From Bosea sp. 29B (GTDB lineage: Bacteria; Pseudomonadota; Alphaproteobacteria; Rhizobiales; Beijerinckiaceae), in NCBI RefSeq assembly GCF_902506165.1, contig NZ_LR733817.1, positions 2,837,937 through 2,901,936 on the forward strand: a stretch of 64,000 nucleotides of DNA, in the 5' to 3' direction. This document shows, in pieces, positions 33,291 through 42,823 of this stretch (positions are counted from its first letter, which is position 1; each line of letters opens with the position of its first letter). The notes beneath the pieces are model-generated. The model did not search any database. It was given only the letters and a program-made list of their open reading frames with translations, and was not told the origin of the DNA. The translations under genes and the position numbers were made by a program.

Positions 33291-35051
33291 ATGGCCGACG
33301 TGACGCATGACGCAGCCGGACCGCTGTCGGCGGCAGAAGTCGACGATGTCGAGCTCTATCATCCGCATAGCTGGATCACGACATACGTCTTCTCACAGGA
33401 TGCCAAGGTCATCGCCATCCAGTATTCCATGGTGGCGCTGTCGATCGGGCTGGTCGCTCTCGTCCTGTCCTGGCTGATGCGATTGCAGCTCGGCTTCCCT
33501 GGCGCGTTCTCCTTCATCGACCCTGACCGCTACTATCAGTTCATCACCATGCACGGGATGATCATGGTGATCTACTTGCTGACCGCGCTGTTCCTCGGCG
33601 GCTTCGGCAACTACCTGATCCCGCTGATGCTCGGCGCGCGGGACATGGTGTTCCCCTATGTCAACATGCTGAGCTTCTGGATCTATTTCCTCGCCGTGCT
33701 GGTTCTCGTCGCCGGCTTCTTCCTGCCTGGCGGCCCGACGGGGGCAGGGTGGACCCTCTATCCGCCGCAGGCGATCCTCGCCAACACGCCCGGCCAGCAA
33801 TGGGGCATCATCGTGATGCTCGTCTCGCTGATCCTGTTCATCATCGGCTTCACCATGGGCGGGCTGAACTACGTCGTGACGGTGCTGCAGGGGCGCACCA
33901 GGGGCATGACGCTGATGCGCATGCCGCTGACGATCTGGGGCATCTTCACGGCGACCGTGATGGCGCTGCTCGCCTTCCCGGCGCTCTTCGTCGGCGCCGT
34001 GATGATGCTGCTCGACCGGCTGATCGGCACAAGCTTCTTCATGCCGGCCATCGTCATGATGGGAGAACGGCTGGCCCACAAGGGCGGCAGCCCGATCCTG
34101 TTCCAGCACCTGTTCTGGTTCTTCGGCCATCCCGAGGTCTACATCGTCGCGCTGCCGGCCTTCGGCATCGTCTCCGACCTGATCAGCACCCATGCGCGCA
34201 AGAACATCTTCGGCTACCGCATGATGGTCTGGGCGCTGGTGGCGATCGGCGCACTCAGCTTCGTCGTCTGGGCGCACCACATGTATGTCAGCGGCATGCA
34301 CCCGGCCTTCGGCTTCTTCTTCGCCACCACGACGCTGATCATCGCGATCCCGACCGCGATCAAGGTCTATAACTGGGTGCTGACGCTCTGGCGCGGCGAC
34401 ATCCACTTCACCGTGCCGATGCTGTTCGCGCTCGGCTTCATCGTCACCTTCGTGAATGGCGGACTCACGGGCCTGTTCCTCGGCAATGTCGTCGTCGATG
34501 TGCCGCTCTCCGACACGATGTTCGTCGTCGCCCATTTCCACATGGTGATGGGCGTCGCGCCGATCCTGGTGATCTTCGGGGCGATCTATAATTGGTATCC
34601 GAAGGTCACCGGGCGGATGCTCGACGACATGCTCGGGAAGCTGCATTTCTGGGTGACCTTCCTCGGGGCCTACCTGATCTTCTTCCCGATGCACTATATC
34701 GGGCTGATGGGGGTGCCGCGCCGCTATCACGAGATCGGCCAGATGGCCTTCATCCCGCCTTCGGTGGGAACGCTGAACGCCTTCATCACGGTTGTCGCCC
34801 TTATCGTCGGCGCGGCCCAGCTCGTCTTCCTGTTCAACCTCGTCTGGAGCGTCCGGCACGGCCGGCCGGCCGGCGGCAATCCCTGGCATGCGACCACGCT
34901 GGAATGGCAGACGCCGCAGACGCCGCCCGCCCATGGCAACTGGGGCAAGACCCTGCCGGTGGTCTACCGCTGGGCCTATGATTACAGCGTGCCCGGCGCC
35001 GCGCAGGACTTCCTGCCGCAGAACCAGCCGCCGACACCACGGACCGCTTGA
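33291..35051 (+). CDS. coxN: Cytochrome c oxidase subunit I (A1-type haem-copper)
   Basis: A 586-residue catalytic subunit with about twelve helices. The low-spin haem His is in MHGMIMVIY (near residue 88). GHPEVY (near 280) carries the CuB His, the cross-linked Tyr and the D-channel Glu. WAHHMY (near 328) gives the other two CuB His. HFHMVMGV (near 417) binds haem a3 and haem a. NYLIPLMLGARDMVFP holds the D-channel Asp. This is the full A1-type proton-pumping set. Confidence 0.95.
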   Translation: MADVTHDAAGPLSAAEVDDVELYHPHSWITTYVFSQDAKVIAIQYSMVALSIGLVALVLSWLMRLQLGFPGAFSFIDPDRYYQFITMHGMIMVIYLLTALFLGGFGNYLIPLMLGARDMVFPYVNMLSFWIYFLAVLVLVAGFFLPGGPTGAGWTLYPPQAILANTPGQQWGIIVMLVSLILFIIGFTMGGLNYVVTVLQGRTRGMTLMRMPLTIWGIFTATVMALLAFPALFVGAVMMLLDRLIGTSFFMPAIVMMGERLAHKGGSPILFQHLFWFFGHPEVYIVALPAFGIVSDLISTHARKNIFGYRMMVWALVAIGALSFVVWAHHMYVSGMHPAFGFFFATTTLIIAIPTAIKVYNWVLTLWRGDIHFTVPMLFALGFIVTFVNGGLTGLFLGNVVVDVPLSDTMFVVAHFHMVMGVAPILVIFGAIYNWYPKVTGRMLDDMLGKLHFWVTFLGAYLIFFPMHYIGLMGVPRRYHEIGQMAFIPPSVGTLNAFITVVALIVGAAQLVFLFNLVWSVRHGRPAGGNPWHATTLEWQTPQTPPAHGNWGKTLPVVYRWAYDYSVPGAAQDFLPQNQPPTPRTA

Positions 35052-35062
35052 GGAGATGCGCG

Positions 35063-35764
35063 ATGGGCGTGGTCCTCGTCTTCCTGGCGGTCGTGGCAGC
35101 CTTCGCCGGCTGGTGGCTCTCGCATCAACGCCTTACCTCCAAGCCCTGGCTTGAGGTCGGCGTGATCGGCGAGGCCCCGGAGCCGTCTTCACCGGCGACG
35201 GCGAAGCTCGGTCTCGGCACCTTCCTCGTCGTCGCCGGCTCGCTCTTCGCGCTGCTCGTCAGCGCCTATTCGATGCGCATGGGCATGGCGGATTGGCGCG
35301 CGCTGCCGATGCCGACCGTGCTCTGGTTCAGCACCGGGCTGCTGATCCTCGCGAGCCTTGCCCTGCACATGGCGGTGATCGCCGCGCGCTGCGACGAGCT
35401 CGCCCATCTCCGCTCCAGCCTGCTTGCCGCCGGCGCGTGCTCGTTCGCCTTCCTCGCAGCCCAGATGCTGGCCTGGCGCGAGCTTGCCGCCGCCGGCTAT
35501 TTCACTGCCGCCAATCCCGCCAGCGCCTTTTTCTATCTGGTCACGGCGATTCACGGCGCGCATATGCTGGGCGGGCTCGTGGCGCTCTGCCGAACCTCTG
35601 CCGGAGCGTTCGCCGCCCCGAAGGCCATGGCCGAGCTGACCGTCAGCGTCGAGCTCTGCGCCATCTACTGGCACTTCCTGCTGCTGGTCTGGCTCGTTCT
35701 GTTCAGCCTCCTCATGGGCTGGACCGACGATCTCGTCGCGATCTGCCGCGGGTTGCTGAGTTAG
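35063..35764 (+). CDS. coxO: Cytochrome c oxidase subunit III-like protein (first copy)
   Basis: A 233-residue membrane protein of the subunit III family with about six helices. The C-terminal ELCAIYWHFLLLVWLVLFSLL is the family signature, and FYLVTAIHGAHMLGGLVAL precedes it. AGGAG (35051-35055) lies seven bases before the ATG at 35063, so that start is preferred over the TTG at 35048. It is the less typical of the two subunit III-like genes in this operon. Confidence 0.88.
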   Translation: MGVVLVFLAVVAAFAGWWLSHQRLTSKPWLEVGVIGEAPEPSSPATAKLGLGTFLVVAGSLFALLVSAYSMRMGMADWRALPMPTVLWFSTGLLILASLALHMAVIAARCDELAHLRSSLLAAGACSFAFLAAQMLAWRELAAAGYFTAANPASAFFYLVTAIHGAHMLGGLVALCRTSAGAFAAPKAMAELTVSVELCAIYWHFLLLVWLVLFSLLMGWTDDLVAICRGLLS

Positions 35765-35777
35765 CGAGGAGAGGCCG

Positions 35778-36500
35778 ATGAATGAGGTCGCGCCGCACAC
35801 CCTGACCCCCAAGATCGGTCGCGCGCCCGGCTGGCAAGGGATCGTGGCGGATTGGTCATCCGATCAGCGGGCCTTCAAGAACGTCTCCTGGGGGAAGGCC
35901 ATGATGTGGATCTTCCTGCTCAGCGACACCTTCATCTTCGGGTCCTTCCTCATCTCCTACATGACGGTGAGGATGTCGACGACCGTGCCTTGGCCCAATC
36001 CGAGCGAGGTCTTCGCGCTCGAGATCGCCGGCCACCACATGCCGCTGATCCTGATCGCCATCATGACCTTCGTCCTGATCAGCAGCAGCGGCACCATGGC
36101 GATGGCGGTCAATTTCGGCTATCGTCGCGACCGCGGGAAGACCGCGATCCTGATGCTGCTGACCGCGCTGCTCGGCGCGACCTTCGTCGGCATGCAGGCC
36201 TTCGAATGGACGAAGCTGATCTCGGAAGGCGTCCGTCCGTGGGGCAATCCCTGGGGCGCGGAGCAGTTCGGCTCCAGCTTCTTCATGATCACCGGTTTCC
36301 ACGGCACCCATGTCACGATCGGCGTGATCTTCCTGATCATCATCGCCCGCAAGGTCTGGCGCGGCGATTTCGACGATGGGCGGCGCGGCTTTTTCACGAG
36401 CCGCAAGGGGCATTACGAGGTCGTTGAGATCACCGGGCTCTACTGGCACTTCGTCGATCTCGTCTGGGTGTTCATCTTCGCGCTGTTCTATCTCTGGTGA
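35778..36500 (+). CDS. coxP: Cytochrome c oxidase subunit III-like protein (second copy)
   Basis: A 240-residue haem-copper oxidase subunit III. WGKAMMWIFLLSDTFIFGSF is typical of the short bacterial form, GFHGTHVTIGVIFLI follows, and it ends GLYWHFVDLVWVFIFALFYLW. It starts 14 bases after the first copy. Its tail is closer to the canonical subunit III than that of the neighbour, so the two are probably distinct structural subunits rather than recent duplicates. Confidence 0.9.
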   Translation: MNEVAPHTLTPKIGRAPGWQGIVADWSSDQRAFKNVSWGKAMMWIFLLSDTFIFGSFLISYMTVRMSTTVPWPNPSEVFALEIAGHHMPLILIAIMTFVLISSSGTMAMAVNFGYRRDRGKTAILMLLTALLGATFVGMQAFEWTKLISEGVRPWGNPWGAEQFGSSFFMITGFHGTHVTIGVIFLIIIARKVWRGDFDDGRRGFFTSRKGHYEVVEITGLYWHFVDLVWVFIFALFYLW

Positions 36501-36509
36501 GGGATCGAC

Positions 36510-36845
36510 ATGGCACAGACCGCAGCTCACACCGACGCTCAGCAGCATCCGATCAAGCTCTATCTCGTGGTCTGGGGCTGGCTGTTCATCCTCAGCGCCT
36601 GCTCCTACCTGGTCGATTATTTCGGCCTCGTCGGGTACCTGCGCTGGTCGCTGATCCTGATCTTCATGATGCTGAAAGCAGGCCTGATCGTCGCGGTCTT
36701 CATGCACATGGCCTGGGAGCGATTGGCCCTGGCCTATGCGATCCTCACCCCGCCGCTGGCGCTCCTGGTCTTCGTCGGCATCATGGTCTTCGAGTCGAAA
36801 TACACGCTCTTCACCCGGCTGGCGTTCTTCGTCGCCGGCTCATGA
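36510..36845 (+). CDS. Cytochrome c oxidase subunit IV family protein
   Basis: A 111-residue membrane protein with three helices (about residues 20-43, 46-72 and 77-100). The motif LILIFMMLKAGLIVAVFMHM is typical of the prokaryotic subunit IV (COX4/CyoD-like) family. It closes the structural oxidase genes, 10 bases after the second subunit III. No haem or copper assembly genes (ctaA, ctaB, ctaG) follow in this window. Confidence 0.85.
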   Translation: MAQTAAHTDAQQHPIKLYLVVWGWLFILSACSYLVDYFGLVGYLRWSLILIFMMLKAGLIVAVFMHMAWERLALAYAILTPPLALLVFVGIMVFESKYTLFTRLAFFVAGS

Positions 36846-36887
36846 CAGGCGATCCGGGGGCTCTCGATCCGGCAAAGGGAGGCGCTC

Positions 36888-37451
36888 ATGAGAACCTATT
36901 ACTTGTTCCAGGCGATCAATTCTCCCGACCTGCGCGGCTTCGCCGAAGAACCCGCCGGCGCCAACCTGCCCGCGGATCTCGGGCCGTGGACGCTTGCGCG
37001 ACAGATCCGACCGAACGACGAATGGACCCTGGCCGTCAGCAGGGCGGTCGTGGCGGCCGGCCTCATCGAGAACGGGTTTTATCTCTGGGGTCCGGCCGAG
37101 CAACAGGCGGAATCGCATTTGATCATCGAAAGCGATCGCGTCGAAGGGACCGCCGTATTCGACAGCAAGAACGAGCAGATCGGCACCATCAAGCGGCTGC
37201 TGATCGAGAAGGTCAGTGGCCGCGTTTCCTTCGTCGACGTGACGTTCGGAGGATTCCTCGGCATCGGCAGTCACCATGTGACGATCCCGTGGGACAAACT
37301 CGCCTATGACAAGGAGCTCGAGGGCTATCGCACCGACATCAGCGAGGCCCAGATCCGAGGCGCCGCGACCCTGTATGGGGACAAAGGTGTTTTGCCGGAC
37401 CAGAAGCGCCAGCAGGACATGAGCGACTACTGGAACGACCTACCCAAATGA
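36888..37451 (+). CDS. PRC-barrel domain protein
   Basis: A 187-residue soluble protein. The C-terminal half (about 80-160) is a PRC-barrel: VEGTAVFDSKNEQIGTIKRL, VSFVDVTFGGFLGIGSHHVT and IPWDKLAYDKEL are its usual strands. The N-terminal 75 residues are unlike anything I know. PRC-barrels bind partners at membranes or ribosomes. Its position 43 bases after the oxidase operon suggests a link to oxidase assembly or energy state, which is inference. Confidence 0.85.
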   Translation: MRTYYLFQAINSPDLRGFAEEPAGANLPADLGPWTLARQIRPNDEWTLAVSRAVVAAGLIENGFYLWGPAEQQAESHLIIESDRVEGTAVFDSKNEQIGTIKRLLIEKVSGRVSFVDVTFGGFLGIGSHHVTIPWDKLAYDKELEGYRTDISEAQIRGAATLYGDKGVLPDQKRQQDMSDYWNDLPK

Positions 37452-37601
37452 CCAGTCCGAACACGCTCCGAGGCTGCCTTCGGCGCTCTCGCTGTGACAT
37501 CGACATCCGCTTTCGGGCTGGTCTCTAAGGTCCGCTTGTGATGCTGTGGACGGCTCTCCACCCGCGCGGGAGTATAGGCTCTCGCAGAGATGGAGGAGAG
37601 C

Positions 37602-38474
37602 ATGGATCAGGCAGTCACGATTGGATTGGACATCGCAAAGTCGGTCTTTCAGGTGCACGGCGTCGACCTGAGTGAGGGGCACGGTTGTGATCCGGCGGCA
37701 GGTCCGGCGAGCGCAGCTCCTTCCATTCTTCGCCAAACTGCCGACTTGCCTGATCGGGATCGAGGCGTGCGCTACGGCGCACCATTGGGCACCCGAGTTG
37801 ACCAGGCTCGGTCACCAGGTCCGGCTGATGCCGCCGAGCTACGTAAAGCCCTATGTGAAGCGGCAGAAGAACGACACGGCTGATGCCGAGGCGATATGCG
37901 AGGCGGTGCCCCGCCCGACCATGCGCTTCGTTGAGGTGAAGAGCGTCGATCAGCAGAGCATCATGGTGCTGCATCGTGTTCGGCTGATGCTCATGCGCCA
38001 GCCCGTCCAGCTCTCGAGCGCGATCCGGGGCCACATGGCGGAGTTTGGCATGGCCACACCGATCGGGGGGAGGGCCTGGGCAGCCTCATCAGGCTCATCG
38101 CCGAGGGCGACGAGCGGGTTCCGGCTGAGGCGCGGACTTGTCTCGGGATGTTGGTTGCGCAACCCGCTCTCATCAACGGTCAGATCCTGGAAGCGGATCG
38201 TCGGATCAAAACCGACGCCCACGCGACCGAAAACGGGCGCAGGCTGATGGACGCGCCGGGCGTCGGGCCGCTCCTGGCGAACGCGCTCGTAGCCAGCATC
38301 CCGGATCCCCAAGCGTTCCGCTCGGGCCGAAACCTCGCTGCGTGGATCGGCCTCGTGCCGCGGCAGAACTCAAGCGGCGGGAAGGAGACGATGCCGGCGG
38401 ACGCGACTGCGGCGGTGCCGCAGATCCTGCTGACGACACAAGGGGCCATCAGGCCGATGCCGGCCTCGTTGTAG
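37602..38474 (+). pseudogene. Frameshifted IS110-family transposase
   Basis: The IS110 transposase is readable only across three frames. The first holds the start MDQAVTIGLDIAKSVFQVHG. The second, from about 37675, holds LLPFFAKLPTCLIGIEACAT and YVKRQKNDTADAEAI. The third, after a G-run near 38063-38068, holds APGVGPLLANALVASI and LAAWIGLVPRQNSSGGK. After GGKE the usual C-terminus is missing, so the 3' end is lost. It marks the left edge of the polysaccharide island. Either an old insertion or, less likely, sequencing errors in homopolymers. Confidence 0.85.
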
Positions 38475-38622
38475 GCTGATGCAAGCTCCGACTCTTGGTC
38501 AGACTGTGGCGCCGCAGGCACAGCGATCCGCGCCTCGCCATGCGATACACCTGCAATATTTGGAAACATGCGGACCAGTTCCGGAAGCACGCGACGCCTG
38601 TTGGCAGGGTCGGGAGGATGCG

Positions 38623-39840
38623 GTGTCGGCGAAGTCATCGCTCTTGTTGGATATCCAGATATTGCGAGCGTTCGCGATCTTGACGGTCTTGTTCTGCCAT
38701 CTGAGCTTGACGGCGACGGTGCTTCAACAGTTGCCGGGAGCGCTTCTGCCGCCGCTATGGGTCGGCGTAGAGTTGTTCTTCGTTATCAGTGGATTCATCG
38801 TTACCAAAACCGTGTGCGAAGGTTCGATGGCCGCGTTGCCGTTCGCAATCCGACGTGCGTTCCGGCTCTGGCCGGCCATGTTCTTTTTCGTTGGGTTGAG
38901 CGGGATCGCCGCCTATCTGGCATACGCCCTGATGCCAGACAATCTTTTCGCGAAGCAGTCGCTGATCGTTTCGCCGAGAAAATTCGCCTCCGAGGAGTTG
39001 TCTGTCCTATTCGGGTATTTCATCAATCGCAACGGGTCTTCGTTCTACATGAACGGCGCGATGTGGAGTCTTTCCGTCGAATTCCAATTCTATGCCGTTT
39101 TTTTCGTTTTGCTCGTAATGCTTGCACTTGGTGAATTTTCAGCAAAAACAAAGAAATCGGCTATCCTGATCGTCGCAATAGCAGTCTATGCCATTTCATT
39201 ATGGCACCGTGCGACGATCGCCACCGGAGGTTTGCTCGGCGACGTACCGCGCTTCGTACCATACCTGACATCATTTAAGTTTGATTTCATGGCTCTCGGC
39301 GTCTTAGGATACTTCATCTCGATATCGCGACTGAAGTTGCCGGCGTATGGCCCGGCACTGACTGCCCTCGCGCTGGCTGCGTCGCTCGTCATCGCGACGG
39401 TTTGCGAGCATCCCCTGACTGGCGGACCCAAGCCATGGTTGGACGGATGGGGGCTGACGGTTATGGGATGGAGCTTCCTGCTCGCCGTCCTCTTGGCCAG
39501 CCGCGGCGATGCATTTCGCGGCCGAGACACCGTTTGGTACCGCTTCTTCACCTGGGTCGGGGATCGCAGTTATTCCATCTACCTGCTGCATTATCCGATC
39601 ATGGCCCTGATATGGATCGGGTTGGTCCGGCTCTACCCTGCGGCATTCGCATCCGAGATGAGCTATGGCCTGATTCAGGCGACACTCGTGATCGTGCTGA
39701 GTTTCGCGCTGGCTGATTTCAGCTATCGCCACATCGAGTTGCCAGGGTCTCGACTAGCTCGCCGTGTTATCGTGGCCATCGGCTGGGACGAGCCGCGCCG
39801 GGCCTCGGTTCCGGATGCGACATCAGTGCCGCATGCTTGA
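38623..39840 (+). CDS. Acyltransferase 3 family membrane protein
   Basis: A 405-residue acyltransferase of the OafA/YrhL family with about ten helices. It starts LDIQILRAFAILTVLFCHLS, which holds the conserved Arg and His; LWVGVELFFVISGFIVTKT and AMWSLSVEFQFYAVFF are family blocks; YSIYLLHYPIMALIW ends the core. Such proteins move acetyl or similar groups onto sugars of O-antigen or exopolysaccharide. GTG at 38623 has GGGAGG five bases upstream. The DNA is AT-richer than the flanks and abuts the IS110 remnant, so it is probably acquired. Confidence 0.88.
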   Translation: MSAKSSLLLDIQILRAFAILTVLFCHLSLTATVLQQLPGALLPPLWVGVELFFVISGFIVTKTVCEGSMAALPFAIRRAFRLWPAMFFFVGLSGIAAYLAYALMPDNLFAKQSLIVSPRKFASEELSVLFGYFINRNGSSFYMNGAMWSLSVEFQFYAVFFVLLVMLALGEFSAKTKKSAILIVAIAVYAISLWHRATIATGGLLGDVPRFVPYLTSFKFDFMALGVLGYFISISRLKLPAYGPALTALALAASLVIATVCEHPLTGGPKPWLDGWGLTVMGWSFLLAVLLASRGDAFRGRDTVWYRFFTWVGDRSYSIYLLHYPIMALIWIGLVRLYPAAFASEMSYGLIQATLVIVLSFALADFSYRHIELPGSRLARRVIVAIGWDEPRRASVPDATSVPHA

Positions 39841-40099
39841 ACCGCGCGCGGTGTCATTACCTGACGGTCCTCGCTTCCCTCCTGACACGTCCACGCTTCG
39901 TGCCACATCGTGCCGTGGCGGTGGCGCGAGCCTATCGCGGAGAGCGCCAGTGCATCGGAAGATGGGTTGGCCAGAAAAGGCTGGACGCGCGCAACCTTCT
40001 GGGCAAGAGGGGGGAGGATACGGCAGATGAGCTTGATGGGTGTCCCGCCTCGGCTCTTGCGGCAAGTGGGCGAAGCTATTTGGAGGCTGGAGACGAAAC

Positions 40100-41407
40100 A
40101 TGCCGAGTGATCTCAAATCTGCGGCAATCAACAATTTGCGTCGTGCCTTCGGATACAACCACACCATGGCGCGGCTGAATGCCATTGACGACAAGCTCGG
40201 CCAGATCGCCAATCTGATCCGGCAGTTGCCGCAGAGGCCGGGAGGCTCGTCCGCGGGCGCGGGCCTCGTGCAGAACGCGCTGGACATCCCCCTGATCTCC
40301 ATCGAATCCAATTCATCCGGAACGACGCCCATGCATGAAGCCCCCAACAGCTTTCCCATCCCTCAGTTCTGGGAGCCGAACTTCTGGGAGGCGATGGTGC
40401 AGATCGCCTTGCGCGACTACTGCAAGCCCGGCGACATCGCCTTCGACGTCGGCGCCAACGCCGGCGCGCTGGCCGCGATCATGTCGCGGCATGTCGGCCC
40501 GCGCGGCATTGTCTGCGCCTTCGAGGCGTCGCCGCGCATCATCAACAAGACGCACTACAATCTCGTCCAAGGCGGCTACACCAACGTCTCGCTCTATTAC
40601 CGGGCGGTCTACCACACCTCGAACGAGGTCGTGACGCTCTATCCCGGCGACCATCTCAACGACTCCATCTATAACAATCTCGGAGCCGAGGGCGGCGCGA
40701 GCTATCGAGTCGAGACGCTGGCGCTCGACGATTTCGTCGCGGCGACGGGCCTGATGCCCCGCATCATCAAGATGGACATCGAAGGCGCCGAGCTCGACGC
40801 TCTCAAGGGGGCCACCATGATTTTGGCGGAGGGCAAGCCGCTCCTCATCCTCGAGCAGAGCCCCAGCGACATGAGCTGCCACGAGCTGCTCACCAAGGCC
40901 GGCTATGTCGCGGTCGATCTGTCGAATTACCGGCGCATCCGCTCGGCCGCCGATTTCGACGGCGGCATCAGCATCGCCAACATCCTGTTCATCCATGAAA
41001 GCCAGGCCGCCGACGATCGCTACTACAACGCCGGCGAACCGGTCGAGATCGCGCGCCTGACTCCGGACATGTTCGGGACGGCGCCCGGCGGTAACCTGTC
41101 GCTCAAGAAGCCGCTAGATCTGCCGGCCGGGCGCTATGTCTGCCGGACGGAGTTCACGGCCAGCGGCCGCGACAACGAGATATTCGCCGGCATCGACACG
41201 GATCGCGGCCGCGTCCAGCGCTATCACACCTATACGGCACTGATGGCCGAGACCTATCGCGAATGGGCTTTCAACCTCCGGGTCGCGGGGCAGGTGACAC
41301 CCTATATCGAGTTCATCCGGGGCAGCGATCCGAGCTTCCGCTGGAACGGCGCGACCATCTATCGTTATGCCGGCTTCGACGGAATGCAGCCGCCGATCGT
41401 GTTCTGA
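40100..41407 (+). CDS. FkbM-family methyltransferase with C-terminal extension
   Basis: A 435-residue protein. A helical N-terminus (about 1-60) is followed by an FkbM SAM-methyltransferase domain at about 95-290, with the SAM motif AFDVGANAGALAAI and RIIKMDIEGAELDALKGA. A C-terminal part (about 310-435) looks like a beta-sandwich (LPAGRYVCRTEFTASGRDNE, then WAFNLRVAGQVTPYIEF) and may bind carbohydrate. It probably O-methylates a polysaccharide sugar. The gene is alone on the plus strand here; a perfect hairpin follows. Confidence 0.85.
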   Translation: MPSDLKSAAINNLRRAFGYNHTMARLNAIDDKLGQIANLIRQLPQRPGGSSAGAGLVQNALDIPLISIESNSSGTTPMHEAPNSFPIPQFWEPNFWEAMVQIALRDYCKPGDIAFDVGANAGALAAIMSRHVGPRGIVCAFEASPRIINKTHYNLVQGGYTNVSLYYRAVYHTSNEVVTLYPGDHLNDSIYNNLGAEGGASYRVETLALDDFVAATGLMPRIIKMDIEGAELDALKGATMILAEGKPLLILEQSPSDMSCHELLTKAGYVAVDLSNYRRIRSAADFDGGISIANILFIHESQAADDRYYNAGEPVEIARLTPDMFGTAPGGNLSLKKPLDLPAGRYVCRTEFTASGRDNEIFAGIDTDRGRVQRYHTYTALMAETYREWAFNLRVAGQVTPYIEFIRGSDPSFRWNGATIYRYAGFDGMQPPIVF

Positions 41408-41424
41408 CGCACTTGGTATGACAA

Positions 41425-41446
41425 CCGGCGAGCAGAAGCTCGCCGG
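41425..41446 (+). terminator. Hairpin after the FkbM methyltransferase gene
   Basis: CCGGCGAGC (41425-41433) and GCTCGCCGG (41438-41446) pair perfectly around AGAA, 17 bases after the stop. There is no T-tail, so termination by this hairpin alone is uncertain. Confidence 0.5.
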
Positions 41447-41633
41447 ATACCGCGCCTATAGCGAGCGGGCAAGACCTGCCGCTTTCTGGGCGAGGGACGC
41501 AGGACGCTGGCGCGGAAAATGGCTCGTCCTTGCCGCCACGCAGACCGGCAGGCAATCGTCTTATGCCGGGGCACCCCGGCTCGCCGACGTCAAGGCAAGC
41601 TGTCTCCAGACGGAGAAGGCGGAGACGCTACGC

Positions 41634-41725
41634 GATCCCGGACAAGCAGAGAAGCCGCGCCGCTCCGGGATCCATCGTAGAGTTTCGGAGCCTTCCGCTG
41701 CCTCCCGGGTCAAGCTCGGGATGAC
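41634..41725. repeat. Palindromic intergenic repeat
   Basis: GATCCCGGA (41634-41642) pairs with TCCGGGATC (41664-41672). Further on, CTCCCGGGTCAAGCTCGGGATGAC resembles the end of the 2985-3053 repeat (CGGGTCAGGCCCGAGCATGAC). The rest of the gap 41447-41812 shows no gene. Confidence 0.6.
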
Positions 41726-41812
41726 AGGGCGGCTCCGTGCAAAATCCGTATGTTCCAAACGCCGCGGCGAGGCGCGCAATCGGTTGGCAGGACCCTTTTC
41801 AGGGCCTGCTTG

Positions 41813-42823
41813 TCACGCCTTGTGCGTGAACCACATGGCGCCGCCGCCGCGCCAGCCGTCATTGTATTTGCCGAGGTCGATGAAGGGATTGGCCAGTTCG
41901 CTCTCGAAGGCGCCGTCGCGGCAGATATAGCCGGTCGGCATCAGCGGCGTGATGCGGTGCTGGTTGCCCATCATGTAGACCGCCAGCATATAGGCCTCGT
42001 TCCAGTACCAATTCTTGAAGTAGTTGTCGTAGTCCCAAGGCAGGGCGATGTCGTGGATGTGCACGATCACGCCCGGCTTGATGCGCGGCAGGATGTCGAT
42101 GAAGAACACCGTCACGTCCGAGTTCATGAAGGTGCGGTGCGAGCCGTCGAAGAACAGGATGTCGCCGGCCTCGAGCACGTCGAACACCGACAGGTCGCAG
42201 GTTTCAAGCCCGTAGCGGACGACCTCGTCGCAGATGGCATCGATCTTGGCCCGCGGTTCTGGGTCGATCGAGGTGATCTTGGTGGAAAGCGCTCCGTCCT
42301 GCACGGCCATCTTGGCGAAGCAAGTCGTGATCCCCGAGCCGATCTCCAGATAGCGCTTGGGCTTGTGGGTCCGGATCATGGTGTAGAGCGTCAACGCGTC
42401 GAAGGCGCAATAGGGCACGCCGGCCCAGGCTGGAAGCGGCAGCTTCGCCTCGTCGAACTCCAGCGGAACCCGCGCGAGCTCTGGCGCGAACCCGCGCATC
42501 GATCCGAGGAAGGCGTTGAAATCGCTGGTGTGGGCGCGGAACCAATTGTCGAGCGAGGGAATACGCGGCTGGCTGTACCCCCAGCGCGGCGCGAAATCGC
42601 GCGAGGGAAGATATTCGATCGGCACACCGTAGCGCGAATAGGGTGTCCCCTCCAGGATCTGGAGGCCGGACGTGGACTCTGCCGATTGCGGCGTCGCGCC
42701 GCTTCGCAGGAGCGCCAGCTCGGAGCGAGCGCGCTCCAGCTCGGCTCGGGCCTGGTCGCGTTCGCTGTAGAGGCGGCGGACTTCGGGAATGGCGAGGGCC
42801 GCAGCCTTCAGGAACTGACGCAT
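41813..42823 (-). CDS. Class I SAM methyltransferase (Methyltransf_24 type)
   Basis: A 336-residue protein. A coiled-coil segment (YSERDQARAELERARSELAL) at about 20-45 is followed by a methyltransferase domain from about 160. KRYLEIGSGITTCFAKMAV is the SAM-binding loop, TSIDPEPRAKIDAICDEVV the second strand, and DILFFDGSHR the third. IHDIALPWDYDNYF probably shapes the active site. The ATG at 42823 is one choice; a GTG at 42862 is possible. It is the last gene of the leftward polysaccharide block and likely methylates a sugar or chain end. Confidence 0.8.
   Translation of the reverse strand: MRQFLKAAALAIPEVRRLYSERDQARAELERARSELALLRSGATPQSAESTSGLQILEGTPYSRYGVPIEYLPSRDFAPRWGYSQPRIPSLDNWFRAHTSDFNAFLGSMRGFAPELARVPLEFDEAKLPLPAWAGVPYCAFDALTLYTMIRTHKPKRYLEIGSGITTCFAKMAVQDGALSTKITSIDPEPRAKIDAICDEVVRYGLETCDLSVFDVLEAGDILFFDGSHRTFMNSDVTVFFIDILPRIKPGVIVHIHDIALPWDYDNYFKNWYWNEAYMLAVYMMGNQHRITPLMPTGYICRDGAFESELANPFIDLGKYNDGWRGGGAMWFTHKA

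Noticed and set aside
33393..34934. Long antisense frame over cytochrome oxidase subunit I
   Set aside because: Low-complexity His/Asp/Arg composition and a perfectly conserved gene on the other strand.
38479..38622. N-terminal extension of the acyltransferase
   Set aside because: The GTG at 38623 has a strong ribosome site and begins the family core; the upstream codons lie in the debris after the IS110 remnant.
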